This document shows positions 1-7,074 of a DNA stretch of 42,208 nucleotides, piece by piece. Source of the stretch: Thalassotalea sp. 1_MG-2023 (GTDB taxonomy: Bacteria > Pseudomonadota > Gammaproteobacteria > Enterobacterales > Alteromonadaceae); contig NZ_JAUOPD010000027.1 in the NCBI RefSeq assembly GCF_030546745.1, forward strand, positions 1 to 42,208, given 5' to 3'. The notes under the pieces were generated by a model. That model was not told where the DNA came from, made no database searches, and saw nothing but the letters and a program-made list of their open reading frames with translations. How positions within the stretch are numbered: the first letter of the stretch is position 1; every line of letters starts with the position of its first letter. The position numbers and the translations under genes were made by a program.

Positions 1-72
1 TTGGTAGACACAAGGGATTTAAAATCCCTCGCTGGTAACAGCGTGCCGGTTCAAGTCCGGCCCCGGGTACCA
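1..72 (+). tRNA. tRNA-Leu(UAA), 3' portion, cut by the window edge
   Basis: The sequence runs from the D-loop (GGTAGAC at 3-9) through the anticodon arm to the encoded CCA at 70-72. The anticodon loop is TTTAAAA at 18-24, flanked by AGGGA/TCCCT, which places the anticodon TAA at 20-22 and identifies a leucine tRNA. A variable arm (CGCTGGTAACAGCG) typical of class II tRNAs, the T-arm motif GGTTCAAGTCC and the acceptor strand CCCGGGT follow. The 5' acceptor strand lies before base 1. The identification rests on match to the well-known gammaproteobacterial tRNA-Leu(UAA) sequence. Confidence 0.95.
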
Positions 73-128
73 TTACTATAATTTTGTATGTTCTTAGCAC
101 TCAATTTAAATCCCTCGAGCTACCACTA

Positions 129-207
129 GGTAGACGCATATACAAGTAACGATTTAAAATCCTTCGCTGGTAACAGCGTGCCGGTTCAAGTCCGGCCCCG
201 GGTACCA
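129..207 (+). pseudogene. Decayed duplicate of the tRNA-Leu(UAA) 3' half
   Basis: Bases 151-207 repeat 16-72 with a single difference (C28 versus T163), including anticodon TAA, variable arm, T-arm and CCA. Upstream the match falls apart: GGTAGAC recurs at 129-135, but about nine extra bases separate it from the anticodon arm. That arm has a C-C mismatch, and no 5' acceptor strand complementary to CCCGGGT is visible. The copy therefore should not fold into a functional tRNA. It could be a decayed tandem tRNA gene or the duplicated tRNA end left by a tRNA-targeting integrative element. Confidence 0.8.
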
Positions 208-481
208 CTTCATCTGGTTTGTCATGCTCAATCGATAGTATCTTAGTATTTACCTTTCGATTTTATTTTCGTAAATTTTCTTACTTAATGACTAATGCTA
301 TTTAACCTTCATATTTATAGTTTAGGTTTCGATAGAAGTTAGCGTTTCAAAAATATTCTCAAATATAAATTCTACTTTTTCTTCCCAAAAACTGATGATT
401 AATCGTTATACCCCTCGAACGTTGCATATTTTATGTAGCGCTTTTAACCATGTAAACAATGGAAACTTTGAGGGAACTTCT
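208..481. other. Non-coding leader upstream of the first TonB receptor
   Basis: This AT-rich stretch separates the tRNA pseudogene from the receptor start. An in-frame ATG at 395 opens 29 extra codons, but it has no ribosome binding site, and the predicted peptide (start MINRYTPRT) does not look like an export signal. I therefore regard 395-481 as leader. I could not assign a promoter with confidence. A loose inverted repeat ATCGATA/TCGAT lies around 230-262. Confidence 0.4.
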
Positions 482-2989
482 GTGAGTATAAATACAAAAA
501 AATCACCAATAGCACTAGCTTTAGCTACTTATATTGCATGTACTAGCGTAGCTGTAGGCGAAGAGCAAGAACAACAAAAAGACAAACAAGCGTTATTAGA
601 TTTAGAAAAAATCGTGGTAACAGGTTCAACTGGGCGAGGCGTAACAAAGTTAGAATCTTCAGTATCAATTACAACATTAAACGAAGAGCAACTTGCACGA
701 GAAATGCCCCTTGGAACGGCTGATCTATTAGAGGTTATTCCGGGGTTTTGGGTAGAAGATTCAGGCGGAGAAACCAATAATAATGTTGCACCGCGTGGGT
801 TAAGAGGGGGTGAAGGTTTTCGTTACATTGGTGTAGAAGAAGATGGTTTACCTGTTGTTTATGATGGAGTTTGGGTTGACTTTTATCAGCTTCAAGACAT
901 TACCATTGAAACGATGGAAGCGGTACGGGGTGGCACAAGTGGCTTGTTAACAACTAACGGCCCAGCAGCGTTAGTTAATTTTATTACTAAAAAGCCAGAT
1001 GATATTGAAGAAGGGGCAATAAAATTAAGTGCTGCTGATTATGGTATGTATCGAGTGGAAGGGTTTTATAGTAGCCCTATTTCTGAACACTGGAAAATGC
1101 TCGTTGGCGGCTTTTATCGACAATCAGACGGTGTACGCGATACGCAATTTACTGCAGATGAAGGTGGTCAGATTCGGGTGAATTTAGTGCGAGATTTAGA
1201 TAATGGTCAATTAACCTTATCTGCAAAACACTTAGATGATCATACTACATTTTTTGTTCCTATTCCTATGCAAGATCAAAGTGATCCTAAAGGCATACCT
1301 GGCTTTGAACCTAAAAGTGATACGATGATCGGTAATGGTCAACGAAAATTAAAATATTTAAAACAAGACGGAAGTTACTTAACCCGAGACTTAAAAGATG
1401 GCCAACATACCGTTCATAGCACATTAGGGGCACACTTAGAATTGGATTTAACCGATAATTTATACCTTGATGCTGCAGCGCGTTATTCTCAATTTGAAAA
1501 TGATATGTATATCTTATTGAATTTTGATAATTCAACTTTAGTAGATGCGCAATCAAGATTACTTGCTGATGATGCACAAGGGTTAGTTGAACAATTTGCA
1601 AGTCAAGGTGCTACCTCTGCTATGCTAAGGTATGTTGACAACCAGCAGCTAATTGATAACCCCAGTGACTTAAATGGCAACGGTTTAGTGACTACTAGTT
1701 ATCCGTTGTATTCTAGGTATGAAGCTGATCAATTCGTATCAAAGTTGAGTTTAACTTATGAAAATGATCGTCATAGCTTAACGGCGGGGTGGTTATATGC
1801 CTTTGTTGATGCGGATGATTTACCCGTTGATAAATGGGAGTCATTTTTTCTAACTGATGTTACAAGTAATGCAAGGTTACTTGATATTGTCGCAGTTGAT
1901 GATGATAAAAATGTTATTGGTCAATTAACTGATAATGGTTCAACAGGTTATGCCCCTGGTTGGGGACAAGCTACGGCCTATGGTGAGTCTAGTTCACATT
2001 CTTTATTTGTTAATGAACAATATCAAGCGACAGATAACTTGCGTTTAGATGCAGGTATTAGAATTGAGTGGCTCGACCTAGACAGTACAGCTTCCGGCAC
2101 TAGATTTGCTGTTCCTGTTGAAGGTGCTTTCGATGAAAATGGCCAAGATATCGATAATAACTTAGCAAATAATTATACTGATATGCCATCAAATGATTTC
2201 TATCGTAAATCGTTAAGTGAAACAGAAACTGCTTGGACAGTCGGCTTTAATTACAAATTTAACAACCGCGTGTCTGTATTTGGTCGCTATGCAGATGCAT
2301 TTGAAATGCCTCGGTTATTAAGTCATGGACAAACGATTCATGCAGGTGAAGACGCGAGCTTTAACGAAGCCGTTAATTTAACGTTTTCTGAGTTAGGCAT
2401 ACGTTATGCTAGCCAAATATTTGGCACGTCAGTAACGTTATTTAATACAAAGTTTAAAGATCTCACTGAACGTAATTTTACCGGAGCTGATGGTACTGTC
2501 TCTAATCAAATCATTGATACAGTAACCAAAGGTGTTGAATATGAGGCAAGTTGGCGACCAACTAGTAACATTACTGTAGAGGTAGCCGGTGTAGTACAGC
2601 GTCCAGAGATGGAAGGATTTACCGGTAATTTTGCTAGCTGGGAAGGCAAACAGGTCAAACGTACACCTAAAGTACAATTGCGAGTAACACCTACATATTA
2701 CTTCGATAATGGTAATGCATACTTAACTGTACATCATATAGGTGACCGTTTCTCAGATGGTCAAAATCAATTTGAATTACCCGCTTACACGACTTTTGAT
2801 GCAGGCATTAATTATACATTTACAGACAATGTAAATTTGCATATCAAAGCAACTAACCTTACTGATGAAATCGGTCTTACAGAAGGGAACCCTAGGGCCA
2901 TTAATGATCAACAAGCTGGTTATGAATATTATTATGCACGTCCTATTCTAGGCCGCACTTTGAATGCCTCAGTCACTATAAACTTCTAA
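482..2989 (+). CDS. TonB-dependent outer-membrane receptor (no STN domain)
   Basis: This is a predicted outer-membrane beta-barrel that imports a ligand using TonB energy. I chose the GTG at 482 because a strong GAGGGA ribosome binding site sits at 470-475. Translation from there gives a typical signal peptide (MSINTKKSPIALALATYIA...), for an 835-residue protein. A TonB-box-like segment (EKIVVTG) follows the signal, then a plug domain with APRGLRGGEGFR and VEAVRGG-like motifs, then about 600 residues of barrel ending in ...LNASVTINF, a usual terminal-strand signature with final Phe. It has no STN domain, unlike its paralogue at 7075-9828, with which it shares blocks such as WVEDSGGE and NNNVAPRGLRGGEGFR. 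It heads a same-strand cluster with a GH20 hexosaminidase, which suggests a GlcNAc-containing oligosaccharide as substrate. That substrate is an inference, and a siderophore is the alternative. Confidence 0.9.
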   Translation: MSINTKKSPIALALATYIACTSVAVGEEQEQQKDKQALLDLEKIVVTGSTGRGVTKLESSVSITTLNEEQLAREMPLGTADLLEVIPGFWVEDSGGETNNNVAPRGLRGGEGFRYIGVEEDGLPVVYDGVWVDFYQLQDITIETMEAVRGGTSGLLTTNGPAALVNFITKKPDDIEEGAIKLSAADYGMYRVEGFYSSPISEHWKMLVGGFYRQSDGVRDTQFTADEGGQIRVNLVRDLDNGQLTLSAKHLDDHTTFFVPIPMQDQSDPKGIPGFEPKSDTMIGNGQRKLKYLKQDGSYLTRDLKDGQHTVHSTLGAHLELDLTDNLYLDAAARYSQFENDMYILLNFDNSTLVDAQSRLLADDAQGLVEQFASQGATSAMLRYVDNQQLIDNPSDLNGNGLVTTSYPLYSRYEADQFVSKLSLTYENDRHSLTAGWLYAFVDADDLPVDKWESFFLTDVTSNARLLDIVAVDDDKNVIGQLTDNGSTGYAPGWGQATAYGESSSHSLFVNEQYQATDNLRLDAGIRIEWLDLDSTASGTRFAVPVEGAFDENGQDIDNNLANNYTDMPSNDFYRKSLSETETAWTVGFNYKFNNRVSVFGRYADAFEMPRLLSHGQTIHAGEDASFNEAVNLTFSELGIRYASQIFGTSVTLFNTKFKDLTERNFTGADGTVSNQIIDTVTKGVEYEASWRPTSNITVEVAGVVQRPEMEGFTGNFASWEGKQVKRTPKVQLRVTPTYYFDNGNAYLTVHHIGDRFSDGQNQFELPAYTTFDAGINYTFTDNVNLHIKATNLTDEIGLTEGNPRAINDQQAGYEYYYARPILGRTLNASVTINF

Positions 2990-3052
2990 CCTTACACACG
3001 TTGAAGGCATAAATGTGTCGTCGTTTATTCGTCGACACCCATTATTTTTATT

Positions 3053-3081
3053 GCCCCCGCGGGTAACTGCGGGCTTTTTTT
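3053..3081 (+). terminator. Intrinsic terminator just before the hexosaminidase gene
   Basis: The arms CCCGC (3056-3060) and GCGGG (3069-3073) form a short GC-rich stem around GGGTAACT, followed by CTTTTTTT. A second hairpin, GTGTCG/CGACAC with an inner CG/CG pair, lies just upstream around 3015-3039. The T-tract ends only about 15 bases before the next start codon, so the hexosaminidase gene has little room for its own promoter beyond this element. Confidence 0.75.
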
Positions 3082-3096
3082 AGTTAGGAAGCTAAA

Positions 3097-5364
3097 GTGA
3101 AATATTTGATCACGCTATTTTTTATACTATTACAGACACCAGTGTTTTCTGCACAACAAAGTACACCTGTACTTTTTCCATATCCCGAGAAGGTAACTTG
3201 GCACAAAGAACACTTTAAGGTAAATCGTCATACAAGTTTTTATGCAAACGATGAACGTGCTCGTAAATCTGCATTATTATTCTCTAAAAAGATCCAACCA
3301 ACGACAGGGTATTTATTTCCTTTTAGCGATCAACTTAAATCAAATCAAGTTAGGTTTATTATTGATACCAAAATTAGTCATGACGAAGGTTATACACTGG
3401 AAGTGTTAAGTGAAGTTGTGACATTAAAAGCAAGTAGTGAAAAAGGCCTGTTTTATGCGAGCCAAACTTTACGGCAGCTTTTAAACCGTGATATTGAAAC
3501 GAAAACACCAATCAATCGCAGTTTTTGGCCTATACAAGGTGTAACAATTACAGACAAACCTGCTTTTAAATATCGTGGTATGCACCTCGATGTTAGTCGA
3601 CATTTTTATGATATTGACTTTATCAAAAAATACATCGACTGGTTATCACATCATAAATTTAATAAATTTCAATGGCATTTAACAGACGACCAAGGCTGGC
3701 GAATTGAAATTAACGCATATCCAAAGCTTACAGAAATTGGCAGTAAACGTTCGAAAACCGTCGTGGGTCATACTTATGATTATCAACCGATATATGATGA
3801 TTTACCTCATCGTGGTTTTTATACCCAAGCACAAATAAAAGAAGTTGTAGAATATGCCAAACAGAAGCATGTTGAAATTATTCCTGAAATTGACATTCCG
3901 GGTCATTCAACGGCAATAATTGCAGCTTACCCTGAGCTTTCTTGTCATGGAAATAATGTAAACGTTGAAAGTCATTTTGGTATTTTCGAACAAGTGCTTT
4001 GTCCTTCGAATAAAACAATGACATTTTTAGCAAGTGTGTACCGAGAAGTTGCAGACTTATTTCCCAGTAAGTATATACATATTGGTGGTGACGAAGTCAT
4101 TAAAAAGCAATGGTTACAAAGTGCTCAAGTGCAATCTTTAATGCAAGATTTAAACATTACCACAGGTGAACAATTACAAAGCTATTTTATACATCAAGTA
4201 ACAAGTATTTTAACTTCACTAGGTAAAACGGCCGTTGGTTGGGATGAAATCCTTGAAGGTGGCGCACCCAATACGGCACTGATTACGTCATGGCGGGGTA
4301 CTGAAGGGGGTATTCAAGCGGCAAAACGTGGTAACAATGTCGTGATGACGCCTTATCAATTTACCTATTTTGATGCGTATCAATCCCGCTCTATAGAAGA
4401 ACCTAAAGCCATTCACGGCTTTTTACCGATAGAGAAAGTGTATCAATTTCAGGTTGTTCCTGAACAATTAACACCAGAACAAAGCCGCCATATTATTGGC
4501 GTTCAAGGTGCACTCTGGACTGAATATATAAAAACAGAACAACATGTACAATATATGATATTTCCTAGGATTGCGGCATTAGCAGAAGTGGCTTGGTCCA
4601 CGAATAAAAGTTGGCAAAGATTTAGCAAACAATTAGATCGTTTAACTGAACGCTACCATGCAATGGGGGTTAATAGTAGTGATGCTTACCTGGTACCTTG
4701 GGTTGAAAAAGTAAAAGCAACATCTAACAAGGTTGATATATTGTTTTCTCAATTAAATGAACAAAGAGAGTTGGTTGTTGAACAAGAAAATAAAAAAAAT
4801 GGGGAGAAAAACCATTTATTTAATTCAGTTATTACTGTTAGTGATGCTAAGTTACATACAATAAAAGCCTATACTCAGTCAGATGATAATCAGTCAAAGC
4901 CTGTGCAAATTACGGTAGCGCCACATAAGACAATTCATAAAAAAATCACCTTTAAATATGCACCAGCTAAAAACACAGAGCATCGGATTAATGATGGCAT
5001 TTTTGCATATGATCAATATTATGATGTAAATAACTTTACGGTTTTTCAGGGGGTTAATTTAGATGCAGTGATAAATTTTAACCAGAAAGAGCAGGTATCG
5101 CGTGTTGTATTTGGCATTGACGCAGGAAGGCATAGGCAACTAGTTCCACCTGAAAGTATTGAAATTCATAGCTCTGTGGATGGGAACAAATGGCAACTTG
5201 TTAAATTATTGAGTGATAAAGACATTAACGGCCCGTTAGTTGATATTCGCTTTACGACAATTAATACACAATTTTTAAGGGTAGTGGCGATAAATAAAAA
5301 ACAGTCTTTAGATCCGCAGATACCGTTATTACCTCTTTATGTCGATGAAATAGCGGTATTTTAA
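3097..5364 (+). CDS. Beta-N-acetylhexosaminidase, glycoside hydrolase family 20
   Basis: It is predicted to remove terminal beta-linked GlcNAc/GalNAc from oligosaccharides such as chitobiose, in the periplasm or at the cell surface. The start is GTG with AGGAAGC upstream. Residues 1-19 are a signal peptide (MKYLITLFFILLQTPVFSA) with no lipobox. A GH20b-type domain covers roughly 25-145. The TIM-barrel catalytic domain covers about 155-510 with KYRGMHLDVSRHF, WHLTDDQGWR, EIDIPGHS and HIGGDEV. D332 and E333 are the paired polarising and acid/base residues of GH20. The C-terminal part (about 640-755, INFNQKEQVSRVVFGIDAG...) looks like a discoidin/CBM32-type sugar-binding fold. The length of 755 is within the family range. 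Its position between a TonB receptor and a FecI/FecR pair suggests that it processes the imported ligand. Confidence 0.93.
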   Translation: MKYLITLFFILLQTPVFSAQQSTPVLFPYPEKVTWHKEHFKVNRHTSFYANDERARKSALLFSKKIQPTTGYLFPFSDQLKSNQVRFIIDTKISHDEGYTLEVLSEVVTLKASSEKGLFYASQTLRQLLNRDIETKTPINRSFWPIQGVTITDKPAFKYRGMHLDVSRHFYDIDFIKKYIDWLSHHKFNKFQWHLTDDQGWRIEINAYPKLTEIGSKRSKTVVGHTYDYQPIYDDLPHRGFYTQAQIKEVVEYAKQKHVEIIPEIDIPGHSTAIIAAYPELSCHGNNVNVESHFGIFEQVLCPSNKTMTFLASVYREVADLFPSKYIHIGGDEVIKKQWLQSAQVQSLMQDLNITTGEQLQSYFIHQVTSILTSLGKTAVGWDEILEGGAPNTALITSWRGTEGGIQAAKRGNNVVMTPYQFTYFDAYQSRSIEEPKAIHGFLPIEKVYQFQVVPEQLTPEQSRHIIGVQGALWTEYIKTEQHVQYMIFPRIAALAEVAWSTNKSWQRFSKQLDRLTERYHAMGVNSSDAYLVPWVEKVKATSNKVDILFSQLNEQRELVVEQENKKNGEKNHLFNSVITVSDAKLHTIKAYTQSDDNQSKPVQITVAPHKTIHKKITFKYAPAKNTEHRINDGIFAYDQYYDVNNFTVFQGVNLDAVINFNQKEQVSRVVFGIDAGRHRQLVPPESIEIHSSVDGNKWQLVKLLSDKDINGPLVDIRFTTINTQFLRVVAINKKQSLDPQIPLLPLYVDEIAVF

Positions 5365-5446
5365 TAATATAATTTATATATTCTCAGATTCTTTACGTCG
5401 TTCGTTATAGTAATTAAGGGCAAGTTTAAGTAAGCAGTTTTTATCA

Positions 5447-5989
5447 ATGACAAATACATTAAGGAAAATTGAGCAGTCCACACAAGATGATCAATATAAA
5501 GCACAGATTAAAGCGCTATATATTGATCATTATCGACGCTTGATACATCACGTAATGAAAAAAGGGTTGTCTCATAAAGAGGCCGAAGATATTGCTCAAG
5601 AGGCTTTCGTAAAGTTACTTGGTCTCGAAGACAAAGGTATTTGTAACTATATTCAAGCGTATTTATATAAAATTGCTACAAACCTATCAATTGATAAATT
5701 AAGAAGACAAACAAGAAGCCCAGTCGATGTAAATGATGATTTAATCTCTCATGGGGTAAGTCATACATCACCTGAAAGATCATTAGAAAATCAAGACTCC
5801 TTAGCATTAATAAAAGACTCCTTGAGGGAATTACCTTTAAAATGTCGCCAAGCATTTGTTTTATATAAAATTAAAGGTATGGAATACCGAGAGATTGCTG
5901 AAACAATGCAAGTTTCAGAGAGCATGGTACGAAAATATGTACTGCAAGCTGTAAGAAGTTGTTATCAGCATTTAACAGCAAACTCGTAG
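5447..5989 (+). CDS. ECF sigma factor, FecI type
   Basis: This 180-residue protein is a predicted extracytoplasmic-function sigma factor that directs RNA polymerase to the promoters of its receptor system. Region 2 is visible at about 25-95 (LYIDHYRRLIHHVMKKGLS, AEDIAQEAFVKL, YLYKIATNLSIDKLRRQ). Region 4 lies at about 125-178 (LRELPLKCRQAFVLYKIKG, YREIAETMQVSESMVRKYV), with the helix-turn-helix at the end. The start has no obvious ribosome binding site. The stop is 12 bases before the FecR-type gene, and the two genes should be co-transcribed. The usual FecI/FecR/FecA arrangement continues with the STN receptor at 7075. Confidence 0.92.
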   Translation: MTNTLRKIEQSTQDDQYKAQIKALYIDHYRRLIHHVMKKGLSHKEAEDIAQEAFVKLLGLEDKGICNYIQAYLYKIATNLSIDKLRRQTRSPVDVNDDLISHGVSHTSPERSLENQDSLALIKDSLRELPLKCRQAFVLYKIKGMEYREIAETMQVSESMVRKYVLQAVRSCYQHLTANS

Positions 5990-6001
5990 AGCGGACCAAG
6001 T

Positions 6002-7051
6002 ATGAGAAAACAAATGAACGATGTAACAATTAAAAAAGAACAACGCTTGCTGATAGAAGATACCGCTGCAGAATGGTTACTGTTGCTCGAGGAATGTCCG
6101 ACAAAAGACAATCAAGCAGCACTAGCTCATTGGTTAAACGAAAGTAAACAGCACCAAATTGTCTATCAAAAAATGAAGCAGGCATGGTCAAATAGTGACC
6201 TGTTAACCGAAGAAGATATTTTACAACCACATGAACGTGTTAACTTACTTTCTCAGCATAAACCTTTAAAAGGTACTTTCTTCAATCGTTTTTTTTGGCC
6301 AACGACCATTCTAAGCTGTACGTTAGCGTTGCTGGTAATCAGCGTATTGCCGTTTACATCGACAAACCATAACAATAATCCTTTACATCAAGGTGACCTT
6401 ACGGTTAAAACACAGTCATATAAAACCAACATTGGTGAAACTAAACAAATATCATTAGCCGATAAATCAATGTTAGCGCTAGCCTCTGGTAGTGAAATTT
6501 CAGTAAGTTATACGGCAGAGAAAAGAAATATTGAGTTATTAAAAGGGGAGGCACTGTTTTCTGTTGCCAAGGATAAAACAAGGCCTTTTATTGTGACCTA
6601 CCGTGGCAGAATCGCTCAAGCAGTAGGAACTGCGTTTAATGTGAAGGAATCACAAGGAAATATGCATATTCAGGTGTTGGAAGGTAAGGTAAAAGTCGCT
6701 TCGATTGCGAATACCCAGTTATCTAATAAAGTGTTAAGTGCTGGACAAGGAATAGCGATCACTCAAAATGGCAGTATGTCAGATGTGCTTGAGCATACTA
6801 ATCGTGAAAAAATGGACTGGCAAAAAGGGCGTTTAAGTTATGTTAACGTATCCCTTGCTTCTGTTATTTATGACATAAGCCGATATGTACCATTGCATAT
6901 ATATATTCAAGACAAAAGTGTTGCTGATATGAGATTTACAGGCAATATTAAACTTGACAGTATTGAACAATGGTTTACTGATTTGCCTGATATATTCCCA
7001 TTAAATATTCAACAATATGGTGATACAAAGGTGATGACAAAGAGGGAATAA
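6002..7051 (+). CDS. FecR-type transmembrane anti-sigma factor/sigma regulator
   Basis: This inner-membrane regulator binds the ECF sigma factor in the cytoplasm and the STN domain of the receptor in the periplasm. Residues 15-85 form the cytoplasmic DUF4880-like sigma-binding domain (AAEWLLLLEE..., W44, AW). A single transmembrane helix spans about 98-119. The periplasmic FecR domain follows (about 130-235: TNIGETKQISLADKSMLALASGSEI, RNIELLKGEALFSVAKD, PFIVTYRGRIAQAVGTAFNV, VLEGKVKV). The last 80 residues (LSYVNVSLASVIYDISRY...) look like the terminal STN-like/DUF4974 segment. ATG 6002 and ATG 6014 are both possible starts, and neither has a strong ribosome binding site. Confidence 0.92.
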   Translation: MRKQMNDVTIKKEQRLLIEDTAAEWLLLLEECPTKDNQAALAHWLNESKQHQIVYQKMKQAWSNSDLLTEEDILQPHERVNLLSQHKPLKGTFFNRFFWPTTILSCTLALLVISVLPFTSTNHNNNPLHQGDLTVKTQSYKTNIGETKQISLADKSMLALASGSEISVSYTAEKRNIELLKGEALFSVAKDKTRPFIVTYRGRIAQAVGTAFNVKESQGNMHIQVLEGKVKVASIANTQLSNKVLSAGQGIAITQNGSMSDVLEHTNREKMDWQKGRLSYVNVSLASVIYDISRYVPLHIYIQDKSVADMRFTGNIKLDSIEQWFTDLPDIFPLNIQQYGDTKVMTKRE

Positions 7052-7074
7052 CCTTCACGTCCTAACAATAAGAA

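Noticed and set aside
395-481. N-terminal extension of the first receptor from ATG 395
   Set aside because: No ribosome binding site and no signal-like sequence; GTG 482 has a strong GAGGGA and opens a proper signal peptide.
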